NCBI RefSeq assembly: GCF_001513975.1
Contig: NZ_KQ947989.1
Span: 62,001 to 126,000, forward strand
DNA: 64,000 bases
Direction: 5' to 3'
From: Streptomyces curacoi
GTDB lineage: Bacteria > Actinomycetota > Actinomycetes > Streptomycetales > Streptomycetaceae
Numbering within the stretch: position 1 is the stretch's first letter; the number at the start of each line of letters is the position of its first letter. Below the pieces are notes generated by a model. That model was not told the origin of the DNA. It searched no databases and saw only the letters and a program-made list of their open reading frames with translations. Below are positions 34,047 to 43,586 of the stretch, piece after piece. The translations under genes were made by a program, and so were the position numbers.

Positions 34047-35369
34047 GTGATTTTCCCGGCTCTGGACACACCCGCACCCGACAGCGGAGCAACAGGGGGC
34101 GGTCCGGCGGCCGGCCCCGGATCCGCGGACGCCCCTGATCCGCTCGGTCTGCTCGACCTGTTCGGCGACCCCTTCGTCCGCGACCCCTACCCCTGGCTGG
34201 ACCTCCTGCGGTCCGAGTCTCCGGTGCACCACGACCCCGTGACGGGGCTTTGGCTGGTCAGCCGCCACCAGGACGTGCGCCGGGTACTGCTGGACCCGGA
34301 TGCCTTCCTTCCGGACAACGCCCAGAACGCCGTCACCCCGCTGCCCGTCCCCGTGCTGCGGGTACTCGCCCGGGCCGGCTTCACCCTTCCTCCCGCGCTC
34401 GCCAACAACGGCACCCCGAGCCATCCCGGACTGCGCCGAGTGGTCACCCGGTTCTTCAACGCACGGCGTGTCGAGGCCGCCGTGCCGGTGATCGAGCGCA
34501 TCGCCGGTGAACTGCTCGACGGGGTGCGGGCGCAGCTCGACTCGACCGGCGGCTGCGACCTGTTCACCGCATACGCCCAGGTCCTCCCGTGCAGGGTGCT
34601 GATGGAACTCCTCGGTATCCGGGGCGTCGACCCGGCCACGCTCATCCGCTGGAGCGACGCCTCCCTGGAACTGTTCTGGGGCAGGCCCGCGCTCGAACGC
34701 CAACTCGAACTGGTGGAGCTCGTCGCGGCCTTCCACCAGTGGCTCACCGAGACCGTGCGCAGCGGCACGGCCCCTGCCGACTCCTTCATCGGGGCGCTGG
34801 CCCGCCATCATCTGCCCGACGGCAGGCCGCTGGACGTCGCGACCGCGGTCGGCGCGTGCTTCTTCGTCTTCGTCGCCGGGCAGTCCACCACCGGGCAGCT
34901 CATCGCCACGGTGCTGCGCCGGGCGCTGGCCGAGTCCGGCATGTGGCCGCGCGTGGCCGCGGAAGCGGGCCTGGCCGAGGCCTGGGTGGAAGAGACCCTG
35001 CGGCGCGAGCCGCCGGTGACCACCTGGCGCAGGGTCACCGCGCGGACCACGGAACTGGGCGGGGCGCAGCTGCCGGCGGACGCACAGCTGCTGCTGATGC
35101 TCATGGGCACCGGATCCGACCCGGAGGTCTTCCCGCAGCCGGAACGGATGTGCCCGCACCGCGAGAACGTCCGCCACCACCTGGCCTTCGGCGTCGGCCG
35201 CCACCGCTGCCCGGGCGCGTCGCTCGCGCGCACGGAGGCGGCGGTGGCCCTGCGGGCGGCATCCCGCGCCCTCCCGGAAGTCCGGCCGGCAGCGGAGGCG
35301 GCGGAGCCGCCTATGCTCGGGCTGCTGTCCTTCAGGGCACCGCTGAAGGTGGCGGTGGAACCGCGGTAA
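34047..35369 (+). CDS. Cytochrome P450
   Basis: This 440-residue bacterial P450 has the I-helix oxygen motif FVAGQSTTG, the K-helix EETLRREP and the heme loop AFGVGRHRCPG with axial Cys388. The N-terminal 35 residues are Gly/Pro-rich and not part of the fold. No ferredoxin, reductase or biosynthetic gene is adjacent, so the substrate is unknown and electrons must come from a partner encoded elsewhere. The GTG at 34047 is used. It is convergent with the GH42 gene, with only three bases between stops. Confidence 0.92.
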   Translation: MIFPALDTPAPDSGATGGGPAAGPGSADAPDPLGLLDLFGDPFVRDPYPWLDLLRSESPVHHDPVTGLWLVSRHQDVRRVLLDPDAFLPDNAQNAVTPLPVPVLRVLARAGFTLPPALANNGTPSHPGLRRVVTRFFNARRVEAAVPVIERIAGELLDGVRAQLDSTGGCDLFTAYAQVLPCRVLMELLGIRGVDPATLIRWSDASLELFWGRPALERQLELVELVAAFHQWLTETVRSGTAPADSFIGALARHHLPDGRPLDVATAVGACFFVFVAGQSTTGQLIATVLRRALAESGMWPRVAAEAGLAEAWVEETLRREPPVTTWRRVTARTTELGGAQLPADAQLLLMLMGTGSDPEVFPQPERMCPHRENVRHHLAFGVGRHRCPGASLARTEAAVALRAASRALPEVRPAAEAAEPPMLGLLSFRAPLKVAVEPR

Positions 35370-35372
35370 TCG

Positions 35373-37487
35373 TCAGGCGAACACGCGCACGTCCCATGCC
35401 GCCAGTTCCAGCTCGGTGCCCGCGGGGACCCTGCCGTCGCCCAGTACGTCGGTCAGGTCCACCGGGGCGACGACAGCGGCCGGCTCCCAGCTCCAGTTGT
35501 GGACGACGTGGACACGGCGGCCGTCGGCGGAGGTGCCGGTCGTCACGGTCACGGATGCCGGGAGGTCGCCCCAGCCGTGGCGGGCGGCGGGTGCCAGCCA
35601 CTCGGCCAGCGCCCGTGCGAGGCCACGACCGGGCACCGTGCCGACGCGGGTGACGCGGCCCGCGCCGTGGCGGCGGGTGGTGACCGCCGCCCAGCGGCCG
35701 AAGTGGGGGTGGTCGTACTCGGCGAGCACCTCGGCGTCGGCGACGTTCAGGCACTCGATCCAGTGCGTCGCCGCCCCGCCCCGCGGAAGGCCGAGCGGAC
35801 CGTGCGCCGCCGCGCGCACCGGGACCTCACCCTGAAGGTTGCTGAATTCGTCGTACGTCACCCCCGCCACGTCGGCCAGCCGCCCCGGCGCCGGTTCCAG
35901 TCGCGCCCGCGCCTCGTGGTCGGCGTACCCGGTGCGCGGGCCGAGGACCAGATGGCCGCCCGCCTGCGCGTAGGCGGCGAGCCAGTCGAGGGTCGAGTCG
36001 TCGGCGATGTACAGCGCCGGGGCCACCAGCACCGGGTGACGCAGTACGGCCGCCTCAGGACTCGTCCGCGGCAGCTGCCGCGCGTGCACGATCCGCACCT
36101 GGCGGCCCGCGTCGAAGGCACCCCGGTAGAACGGGTCGAAGATCCGGTGGTACGCGGCCGAGTCGGGACCGCCGTCGGGGGTCGCGAGCGGCGGGTGCTT
36201 CTGCATCAGCCACTTGCTGGGCGTCGAGTAGACCATCGCGAGGTCGGCGTCCGGTTCGATCCCGGCCACGAGCGAGCCCGCCTTGTCGAACTCGGCGCCG
36301 CATCGGGCCAGTTCGGCATATGTACGGCCGGGCCGGCCGCTGTGCGGCAGGACACCGCCCCAGTACGTCTCCGCGCCGAAGCGCAGCGTCTGCCACTGCC
36401 AGTACTCGATCATCCGCGCGCCACGCGCCACGTGGGCCCAGGCGGCCTGGCGCCACTGTCCGTCGTAGCCGGGGCGGTTGTCCCAGGCGAAGCCGATGGA
36501 CTGGGCGTTGGTCTCGGTGACGAGGAACGGCTCCTGGCGGGAGGAGTACATCCAGTCCGCGGTCCGGTACATGGACCACACGCCGGTGGTCTTCCAGATC
36601 TGTTCGTGGTCGTCGGGTGTGGGGTCGGGCAGGAGCAGGCCGTCCTGCATGTCGTAGTACGGGTTGCCGGAGGCGATGTCGAGCCGGGCGGAGAGTTCGT
36701 CGTCGGCCACGCCCTGGCGGGTGTAGGAGATGCAGGTGGTGACGAACTGGCCGGGGCGGGCGTACTCGCGGACGATGTCGGCCTGCCAGCCGATGAACTC
36801 CGTGACCTGACGGGACTGGAACTCCCGCCAGGCGACGTCGTACTGGGGCTGGGCGTTGCCGTCCGGGGTCCACAGGTCGGCCCACGTCGACAGGCGGTGC
36901 GACCAGTAGACCAGGCCCCACTCGCGGTTGAGGGTCTCGACGTCGCCGTACTTGTCGCGCAGGTGGTCCACGAAGCGCTGGAAGACGCCGTGGTTGTGGA
37001 AGAGGTGCAGGCCCGGTTCGTTGTCGACCTGCCAGCCGATGACCGCCGGATGTTCGGCGTACCGTGCGACGATCTTGCGGATGACCCGCTCGGCGTGGAA
37101 ACGGAAGGCGGGGTGGGTGAAGTCGGCCTCCTGGCGTCCGCCCCAGCCGAAGCGCTGACCGGTGGCGAACTCGCCGGTGATCTCCGGGTACTGGCGGGCC
37201 AGCCACGGCGGCACGGCGTACGTCGGGGTGCCGAGGATGACGGAGATGCCGCGTTCGTGGACGCCGTCGAGGACGGGTTGGAGCCAGTCCAGGTGGAAGC
37301 TGCCGTTCTCCGGTTCCCATGTCGACCACACCGACTCGCCCACGCGGATCACGGTGAAGTGCGCCTCGGCCATGAGGTCGAGGTCGGTCTTGAGCCGTTC
37401 GTCGGGCCGCAGTTCGGGGTCGTAGGCGGGCGTGTACTCGTGGTAGTACGCGGCGCCGAACAGGACGCGGGCGGGCAGATCCGCCAT
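35373..37487 (-). CDS. GH42 beta-galactosidase
   Basis: This 704-residue enzyme has the three-domain GH42 layout: a TIM barrel (about 5-395), a trimerisation domain (about 400-615) and a small C-terminal beta domain. The acid/base is Glu157 in QVDNEPG and the nucleophile is Glu325 in VTETNAQS. There is no signal peptide, so it should hydrolyse imported beta-galactosides or galactan/arabinogalactan fragments. GGAGG lies eight bases before the ATG at 37487. It is the last gene of the LacI-SBP-permease-permease-GH42 cluster. Confidence 0.93.
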   Translation of the reverse strand: MADLPARVLFGAAYYHEYTPAYDPELRPDERLKTDLDLMAEAHFTVIRVGESVWSTWEPENGSFHLDWLQPVLDGVHERGISVILGTPTYAVPPWLARQYPEITGEFATGQRFGWGGRQEADFTHPAFRFHAERVIRKIVARYAEHPAVIGWQVDNEPGLHLFHNHGVFQRFVDHLRDKYGDVETLNREWGLVYWSHRLSTWADLWTPDGNAQPQYDVAWREFQSRQVTEFIGWQADIVREYARPGQFVTTCISYTRQGVADDELSARLDIASGNPYYDMQDGLLLPDPTPDDHEQIWKTTGVWSMYRTADWMYSSRQEPFLVTETNAQSIGFAWDNRPGYDGQWRQAAWAHVARGARMIEYWQWQTLRFGAETYWGGVLPHSGRPGRTYAELARCGAEFDKAGSLVAGIEPDADLAMVYSTPSKWLMQKHPPLATPDGGPDSAAYHRIFDPFYRGAFDAGRQVRIVHARQLPRTSPEAAVLRHPVLVAPALYIADDSTLDWLAAYAQAGGHLVLGPRTGYADHEARARLEPAPGRLADVAGVTYDEFSNLQGEVPVRAAAHGPLGLPRGGAATHWIECLNVADAEVLAEYDHPHFGRWAAVTTRRHGAGRVTRVGTVPGRGLARALAEWLAPAARHGWGDLPASVTVTTGTSADGRRVHVVHNWSWEPAAVVAPVDLTDVLGDGRVPAGTELELAAWDVRVFA

Positions 37488-37513
37488 AGGGAGAACCTCC
37501 GAGGAAGAGTGGG

Positions 37514-38440
37514 TCACTGCTTGACGCTTCCGGTGGACAGACCGCTCTGCCAGTAGCGCTGGAGCAGGAGGAAGGCGATGACGAGGGGGACGATCGAGAT
37601 CAGGGATCCCGTCACGACCAGCGGGAGCATGTCGCCGCTGGCGCCCGCGCCGCCGTTCTGGGCCTGGGCGGCCCAGGAGGAGAGCCCGACCGTGATGGGG
37701 TACAGGTTCGGGTCGTTGAGCATGATCAGCGGCAGGAAGTAGTTGTTCCAGGTCGCCACGAGCGTGAAGAGGATGACGGTCACGAGGCCCGGCGCCAGCA
37801 GCCTGAGGGCGATCCGGAAGAAGATCCGCGCCTCCCCCGCCCCGTCGATCCGGGCCGCCTCCAGGACGCTGTCCGGTACGGCGTCGGCCGCGTAGACGCG
37901 CATCAGGTAGAGGCCGAAGGGGTTGACGAGCGAGGGCAGGATGATCGCCCACGGGGTGTTGACCAGGCCCACTTTGGCGAAGAGGAGGTAGGTCGGGATC
38001 GCCAGGGCCGTGGCGGGGACCATGATGGCGCCGAGGACGAGATTGAAGGCGGCGCGGTCGCCGCGGAAGCGGAACTTGGCGAAGCCGTATCCGGCGGCGG
38101 CTGCGAGCAGGGCGGCGCCGAGTGCGCTGACGACGGCGTACACGGCGGTGTTGAGCAGCCAGTGCACGAAGACGCCGTCGTCCTGGGTGAAGGTCGCCTT
38201 GATGTTCGTCAGCAGCTGCGGGGCGCGGGAGAACCACAGGCCGAAGCTGTTGATCAGGTCCTGGGTGTTCTTGGTGGCGGCGACCAGCAGCCAGAAGAGC
38301 GGCAGCAGGAAGTAGGCCAGGGCGGCCAGCATGGCGATCGTGAGCGGGGTGCTGCGGCGGCGGGTCGGGGGGCGGCGCCGTGCATTGTGCGCGGGGGGTG
38401 CCTGCTCCAGCGGCGGGGCGATGACGGTTGTGGTCGTCAC
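37514..38440 (-). CDS. ABC sugar transporter permease, MalG/LacG type
   Basis: This 308-residue inner-membrane permease has six predicted spans. The cytoplasmic EAA loop is EAARIDGAGEARIFFRIALR and it ends with YWQSGLSTGSVKQ, typical of CUT1 MalG-type subunits. An N-terminal cytosolic tail is Pro/Arg-rich. The GTG start at 38440 overlaps the stop of the upstream permease by four bases (GTGA), so translation is coupled. The ATPase gene is not in the cluster and is probably a shared MsiK, as for other Streptomyces CUT1 systems. Confidence 0.92.
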   Translation of the reverse strand: MTTTTVIAPPLEQAPPAHNARRRPPTRRRSTPLTIAMLAALAYFLLPLFWLLVAATKNTQDLINSFGLWFSRAPQLLTNIKATFTQDDGVFVHWLLNTAVYAVVSALGAALLAAAAGYGFAKFRFRGDRAAFNLVLGAIMVPATALAIPTYLLFAKVGLVNTPWAIILPSLVNPFGLYLMRVYAADAVPDSVLEAARIDGAGEARIFFRIALRLLAPGLVTVILFTLVATWNNYFLPLIMLNDPNLYPITVGLSSWAAQAQNGGAGASGDMLPLVVTGSLISIVPLVIAFLLLQRYWQSGLSTGSVKQ

Positions 38441-39339
38441 GGGGTCCTCCTGCGGTTCGCGGTGAGCAGGACGGCGTAGGACGCGATCACGATGACCAGG
38501 CCCAGGAGGAAGGAGACCGTTGCCGCGTAGTTGAGCTGGTTGCCGGTGAAGGCGAGGGTGTAGGCGTAGAGGTTGGCGGTGTAGGAGCTGCTGATGACTT
38601 CCGGGGCGATCTTCATCAGCAGGTTGGGTTCGTTGAAGAGCTGGAAGCTGCCGATCACGGAGAACAGCAGGGTCAGCAGGAGCGCCGGCCTGAGCGCGGG
38701 CAGCTTGATGGACCAGGCGATCCGCCAGGCACCGGCCCCGTCCATCGCGGCCGCCTCGTACAGGTCGTGCGGTATGGTCCGCAGGGCGGCGTACAGGATG
38801 ATCATGTTGTAGCCGACGAACTCCCAGGTCACGATGTTCGCGAGGCTGCCGAGCATCCAGCCCTCGCTGAGGAACTGCGGGGCGGGCAGGTCCAGTTCGC
38901 GGGTGAGCTGGGCGAAGGGCCCGAAGTCCGGGCCGTACAGGTAGCCCCACATGAGCGTGGCGACCACGCTCGGGACGGCGTACGGCACGAAGATGCCCAG
39001 CCGGATCACGCGCGCGAGCCGCAGCAGGCCGCTGTCGAGCGCGAGGGCGAAGAGCAGGGCCAGCACCAGCATCAGCGGGACCTGGATCAGGAAGAAGAGC
39101 GCGACTCGGCCGACGCCGTGGAGGAGGAGCGGGTCCTTGAGGGCGGTGACGTAGTTGTCGAGGCCGACGAAGACCGTTCCGCCGATGAGGCGTTGCTGGA
39201 AGAGGCTGAGGTAGGCGGCGTAGCCGAGCGGGGCGAGGAAGAGGAGCAGGAACAGCACCAGGAAGGGCGCGACGAACAGGGGGCCCGCGGCACCGCGGCG
39301 CACGCGTTTGCGGGCCCTGGGAGAGGCCACGGTCGTCAT
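38437..39339 (-). CDS. ABC sugar transporter permease, MalF/LacF type
   Basis: This 300-residue permease has six spans (first LFVAPFLVLFLLLFLAPLGY) and an EAA loop, YEAAAMDGAGAWRIAWSIKLP. It pairs with the MalG-type subunit to form the channel for an oligosaccharide. GGGAGC precedes the ATG at 39339. It starts two bases after the substrate-binding-protein stop and overlaps the next permease, so the three genes are one tight operon. Confidence 0.92.
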   Translation of the reverse strand: MTTVASPRARKRVRRGAAGPLFVAPFLVLFLLLFLAPLGYAAYLSLFQQRLIGGTVFVGLDNYVTALKDPLLLHGVGRVALFFLIQVPLMLVLALLFALALDSGLLRLARVIRLGIFVPYAVPSVVATLMWGYLYGPDFGPFAQLTRELDLPAPQFLSEGWMLGSLANIVTWEFVGYNMIILYAALRTIPHDLYEAAAMDGAGAWRIAWSIKLPALRPALLLTLLFSVIGSFQLFNEPNLLMKIAPEVISSSYTANLYAYTLAFTGNQLNYAATVSFLLGLVIVIASYAVLLTANRRRTP

Positions 39340-39341
39340 GA

Positions 39342-40730
39342 TCAGGCTCCCTTGACGGTGAAGCCCTGGTTCTTGGCGTACGTCGTGATGCGCGACTGCC
39401 ACGTGCCGAGCGCGGCGACGGTGTCGGCCCGGTCGGCGAGGGACTTGCCGACGGTCTCGGTCCAGTCGGTGGCGACCTGGTCGAGGAACGGCGGCCACTG
39501 GAAGGAGGTGGAGACCGTGTCGCTGATGTCGGCGAAGACCTGGTTGACCTTCTGGCCGCCGTAGAAGTCGAGTGCGTCGCCGGTGAAGCTCGGGTCCGCG
39601 AGCAGGGACTTGGTCGCCGGGAAGAAGAACTGCTTGGTGGCGAACATCTTGGCGCTGGCGGGGTCGCTGTTGAGGAACTGCGCGAACATCGCCGCCGCGA
39701 TGGGGTTCTTGGTCGACTTGATGACCGCGGTCGTGGAGCCGCCCCAGTTGCCCGAGACCGGCTTGGCGGCGTCCCACTGCGGCAGTGGCGCCGCCCGCCA
39801 GTTGCCCGCGGTGGCCTTGGCCGACCCGGAGAGGAAGGCCGGGCCCCAGGCCGCGGTGAGCCAGGTGGCGTACTTGCCCTTGTTGAACCCGGCGTACCAC
39901 CCGTCGGTGAAGTCCGGGTCGGTGCTGATGACGCCCTCCTTGGCGAGCCCGCCCCAGTACGCGGCGAGCTTCCCCGAGACGGCGTCGTCGACGCTGATCG
40001 CGAGGGTGCTCTCGCCCGATGCGGCGTACGGCTTCGCGCCCGCCTGCCAGAGCAGGCCGTGCCAGGCGGCGGGCTCGTTCGCCGCGAGGTTGGTGAGGTA
40101 GACGTCCGGGTCGGCCTTGTGCAGCTTGCGTGCCGCCGCCGCGAACTCGTGCCAGGTCTTCGGCACTTGGATGCCGTGCTCGTCGAAGATGTCCTTGCGG
40201 TACAGCATGCCCATCGGGCCGGTGTCCTGCGGGATCGCCCAGATCTGGCCGTCGGGTCCGCTGACCTGCGCCCAGGTCCAGTCGACGAACTGGTCCTTCA
40301 GGGCGGATGCGCCGTACGGGCGCAGGTCCAGCAGGCTGTCCGTGATCGTGTAGGTGGGCACCGCCTGGTACTCGATCTGTGCCAGGTCCGGGGCGCCGGT
40401 CCCGGCCTTGAGGGCGGTGCGCAGCTTGGTGTAGTGCTGCACGCCCTGGCCCGCGTTGACGACCTTGACCTTGATGGCCGGGTACTTCTTCTCGAAGAGC
40501 GCGATCTCCTGCGCGATGTCCGGGACCCAGGTCCAGAACGTCAGCTCGGTCGGGGTCTTCATCGCCTTGTCGATGTCGGCCTGGCCGACCGGCTTCGCGG
40601 AGGCGGACGAGCCGCCGGAGCCGCTGTCGTCGCTGCACGCGGACAGCGCGGCGCCGAGCGACACGGCTCCGGTCGCGGTGAGGAACCGCCGGCGGCTCAT
40701 GGAGGACGTGGAGGGGGAGGAACTGGGCAT
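39342..40730 (-). CDS. ABC transporter substrate-binding lipoprotein, CUT1 family
   Basis: This 462-residue sugar-binding protein has a twin-arginine-type leader (SRRRFLTATG) and lipobox LSAC, so it is probably a Tat-exported lipoprotein. The extracellular domain is a type 2 periplasmic-binding fold (ELTFWTWVPDIAQEIALFEKKYP near the start; WGGSTTAVIKSTKN later). By operon context the ligand is probably a galactoside or arabino-galacto-oligosaccharide. GGGAG lies six bases before the ATG at 40730. The 298 bp back to the LacI gene contain only short GC-rich repeats (CAGTGAGGCCCAGGCG-like). Confidence 0.92.
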   Translation of the reverse strand: MPSSSPSTSSMSRRRFLTATGAVSLGAALSACSDDSGSGGSSASAKPVGQADIDKAMKTPTELTFWTWVPDIAQEIALFEKKYPAIKVKVVNAGQGVQHYTKLRTALKAGTGAPDLAQIEYQAVPTYTITDSLLDLRPYGASALKDQFVDWTWAQVSGPDGQIWAIPQDTGPMGMLYRKDIFDEHGIQVPKTWHEFAAAARKLHKADPDVYLTNLAANEPAAWHGLLWQAGAKPYAASGESTLAISVDDAVSGKLAAYWGGLAKEGVISTDPDFTDGWYAGFNKGKYATWLTAAWGPAFLSGSAKATAGNWRAAPLPQWDAAKPVSGNWGGSTTAVIKSTKNPIAAAMFAQFLNSDPASAKMFATKQFFFPATKSLLADPSFTGDALDFYGGQKVNQVFADISDTVSTSFQWPPFLDQVATDWTETVGKSLADRADTVAALGTWQSRITTYAKNQGFTVKGA

Positions 40731-41028
40731 GGTGAACTCCCGCCGATGGGCGTAGGGGACGGCACGCCTGGCGAGGGCGCGTCGCGCGGGTGGGATGGAG
40801 GAGGTGCGTGGAGGGTGAGACGCGGACGTCGCCATCAGGGCATCGGGTCGCCCTGTGCCGGGTACGCCACACGGGCCGATCGGCATGTGCTGTGTGCCGT
40901 ACAGCGAAGTCCGCGGTCGCGGAGGGCTGTGAAGGGCAGTGAGGCCCAGGCGAGGACAGTGAAGCCCAGGCGGGTTCACTCATCACCGGCCTCAAGCGGG
41001 TGCCGCTCGGGCCGGTGTGCGTTTTTGG

Positions 41029-42156
41029 TCAGTCGGTGCTGGAGGCTTCGTCGGCGGCCGGGGGTGCGTGCGCTCCCCCGCGCGGGCCGGACGCCGTACT
41101 CCGCGTGCTTCTGCCGGTCTTCCGGGGCGACGGGGGTGCGGTCGAGGCGCGGAGGACGAGTTCGACCGGCGGATCGTTCGGCGGCGGCAGCTCCACGTCC
41201 GGCTTCTCGATGGCCTGCACCAGCAGCCGGAGTCCGTCGTGCGCCACGGCGTCGAACGGCTGGCGCACCGTGGTCAGCGGAGGGGTCACGTAGGCGGACA
41301 CGGGGATGTCGTCGAAGCCGACCACACTGACATCGTCCGGCACACGCAGGCCGGCGTCCGCCAGCGCGCGGATCAGGCCGATGGCCATGTCGTCGTTGGC
41401 CGCGAACACCGCGGTCAGGCTGCTGTCGTGGGCGAGTTCGCGTCCCGCCGCGTACCCCGACGCCGCCGACCAGTCGCCCTCGATCACGGGCGGCTGTTCC
41501 CTGTCGCGTGCGGTGAGGGCGGCGCGCCAGCCGTGGAGGCGGTCCCGGGCGGCGAACCACCGCTGGGGGCCAGCGAGGTGATGGACCGTCACATGGCCGA
41601 GGTCCAGCAGGTGTTCGGTGGCCGCCCGCGCCAGGAGTTCGGCGCCGACCCCCGCGGCCACGACCCGGGGTCCGCCGAACGCCGCCGGCGCGCCGAGCAC
41701 GAGGACGGGGACGTCGACGCTGAGGGAGACGGCTCCCTCGTCGATGGGCTCGGACACGACGATGCCGTCGACGCCCTGTTCGAGGAGCGACTCCACGGCG
41801 CCGACGACTCCTCCGGGGTCGCCTTCGAGAGTGTTGACCACCCGGAGCGCATACCCCGCGTCCCGGGCGGCCCGCTCGATGCCGATGAGCAGCGAGGCGG
41901 GCCCGTAGAGGGCGGTTCCCAGCGTGACCACGCCGATGGAGCGGGTGCGGCCGGAGGCCAGGGCCCGGGCCGCGTTGTTCAAGCGGTAGCCGAGCTCCTC
42001 GGCGGCTTCGAGTACGCGCCGACGCACCTCGTCGGAGACGTACCGCTCCCCGTTGAGGACCCTCGACACGGTCTTCTGCGAGACGCCGGCCAACCGGGCC
42101 ACGTCCACGCTGCGCGGCGCCGCGGGGCCTGTGCCCCGTCCTCCCACTCGCGTCAT
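41029..42156 (-). CDS. LacI-family regulator of the GH42/ABC sugar locus
   Basis: This 375-residue regulator has the LacI helix-turn-helix (SVDVARLAGVSQKTVSRVLNG) and hinge (ARALASGRTRSIG). A sugar-binding core follows (FAANDDMAIGLIRAL, VSVVGFDDIPVSAYVTPPLTTV). A C-terminal extension of about 30 Pro/Ser/Ala-rich residues is unusual. Two adjacent operator-like palindromes lie about 75-100 bp upstream of its start, suggesting autoregulation. The same site precedes the secreted glycosidase at 27718. Start ATG 42156, with GGGAGA upstream. Confidence 0.92.
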   Translation of the reverse strand: MTRVGGRGTGPAAPRSVDVARLAGVSQKTVSRVLNGERYVSDEVRRRVLEAAEELGYRLNNAARALASGRTRSIGVVTLGTALYGPASLLIGIERAARDAGYALRVVNTLEGDPGGVVGAVESLLEQGVDGIVVSEPIDEGAVSLSVDVPVLVLGAPAAFGGPRVVAAGVGAELLARAATEHLLDLGHVTVHHLAGPQRWFAARDRLHGWRAALTARDREQPPVIEGDWSAASGYAAGRELAHDSSLTAVFAANDDMAIGLIRALADAGLRVPDDVSVVGFDDIPVSAYVTPPLTTVRQPFDAVAHDGLRLLVQAIEKPDVELPPPNDPPVELVLRASTAPPSPRKTGRSTRSTASGPRGGAHAPPAADEASSTD

Positions 42157-42228
42157 TGGTGTCTCCCGAAGTCCGGCAGTCCGAATCCTAGCCAGCCACG
42201 GGCATCGGTCCACAGCCGGCCGGCTGTG

Positions 42229-42256
42229 TGACTGCGCTGTCATGACTGCGCAGTCA
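42229..42256 (-). promoter_or_regulatory. Tandem TGACTGCG(C/T)AGTCA-type operators before lacI gene
   Basis: A perfect TGACTGCGCAGTCA at 42243-42256 abuts a one-mismatch copy, TGACTGCGCTGTCA, at 42229-42242. They lie upstream of the LacI gene start at 42156. Two identical perfect sites occur at 27642 and 27674. Side-by-side 14-bp sites suggest cooperative binding. Confidence 0.8.
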
Positions 42257-42354
42257 TATCTACGCAGCGGAGTCGGCCGCGTCAAGACCTCACGCAATAT
42301 CTCCGGGGACTCGGCGGGCCGGGCACCACTGGCGCGGGCATCGGTGACGACGAA

Positions 42355-42398
42355 GGGCGAAGAGGCTGCCGGATCGAAGTGATCCCGCCTCTTCGCCC
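42355..42398. terminator. Long inverted repeat after the NmrA remnant
   Basis: GGGCGAAGAGG pairs perfectly with CCTCTTCGCCC across a 22-base loop, about 16 bp beyond the stop codon of the NmrA-like fragment. It may terminate that transcript or shield the LacI promoter from it. Confidence 0.6.
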
Positions 42399-42413
42399 CT
42401 GCACCGCAACGGC

Positions 42414-43310
42414 TCAGCTCACCTGGATCTTCGAGGCGTTCTCGGCCAGCCAGGCGTCGAAGCTCTTCAGCGCCGGGTTGATCTCCCGCAGCCGGTCGAG
42501 GTCACGGGCGCCGGTGAACTCCCGGTCGAAGTCGCCGTAGTACTGGAACATGTTGGCGATCTCCTCGCCCGCCGGAACGCCGAGGGAGCGGAAGACGTCG
42601 TAGGGCACCGACTGGAAACGCACCGGCTCGCCGAGCGCGCCCCCGAGCTTCTGTGCGTACTGCGCACCGGTCAGATGGTCACCGGCCAGGCCGACGGTGC
42701 CGCCGATGAACTGCTCGCCGCCCTTGAGGATGGCGTGAGCCGTCCGGCCGATGTCCGCCACGTCCACGCCGGCGAGGCGCTTGCCGTCCTCGAACGGCAG
42801 GGTCAGCGTCAGCACGCCGTCCTCGGCGCGCTTGGGGGTCATGGTCTGGAGGAAGGCCTTGAAGAAGAAGGTCGTGTTCAGGAAGGTGGTCGGCACACCG
42901 GCCCGCCGGAACAGCTCGTTCCCCTCCCCCTTGGCGTCGAAGTGCGGGACGTTGCACTTGCCCTGCAGGACGGGCATCCGGTCGTCGTCCAGCGGCAGCA
43001 GCTCGCGGGTGTCCTCCAGCGTGGACCACACGACGTGTCGCAGGCCCGTGGCCGCGGCGGTCCGGGCGAGGACCTCGATCTCCTCCGTCTCCTTGGCCGC
43101 CGAGCCGTGCGCCCAGAAGTTGGTGACGAGGAAGGCGCCGTAGGCACCCTCGAACGCCTTGTGCACGCTCGGCTCGTCATAGAAGTCCGCCCGTACGACC
43201 TCCGCCCCGAGCTCGGCCAGCTCCTTGGCGGCGGGCGAGTCCGGATTCCGGGTGAGCGCGCGCACCGTGAAGCCCGACTCCGGGTCGGCGAGGATCGCCC
43301 CCGCGGTCGC
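42414..43310 (-). pseudogene. 5'-truncated NmrA-like NAD(P)-binding protein gene
   Basis: The frame codes for an NmrA/HSCARG-like protein from GAILADPESGFTVRALTRNP onward, ending in AWLAENASKIQVS. The Rossmann start with GATGxxG is missing. In-frame sequence above it runs into a stop (TGA) with no start codon other than an internal GTG at 43265. A product from that GTG would be 283 residues but could not bind NADPH. The remaining part is well conserved, so the loss looks recent. Confidence 0.65.
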
Positions 43311-43324
43311 CGGAGCAGCACAGT

Positions 43325-43479
43325 TGTCGCATCAACTTCTTGCCAGGGCGCACAACGAGCGCCGAACAGGACAGGAGTGGGCGGCCTCGCTCAGCGAGGA
43401 CGAGCTGCACACCCTCGTCGACCTGCCAGGGAAACTGACCGCCCATTCCACGCACTTCGACGCCCGGCACCGGGCGTGA
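43325..43479 (+). pseudogene. C-terminal fragment of a MarR-type regulator
   Basis: The forward strand reads RAHNERRTGQEWAASLSEDELHTLVDLPGKL. This is the last helix pair of a MarR regulator, and it ends in a stop. Its N-terminal part is missing and abuts the missing 5' end of the NmrA gene. Divergent NmrA/MarR pairs are common in Streptomyces, so one deletion probably removed both 5' ends and the promoter between them. Confidence 0.55.
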
Positions 43480-43586
43480 CGGTACGCCGCCGCTGACGAC
43501 GCCGACGATGATGCCGCCGCGCCGGACGGACAGGGCTGGGCCGGGAACAGCAGGTCATCGGGCGTTGCCGCGGTCGGCCCGGCGCA

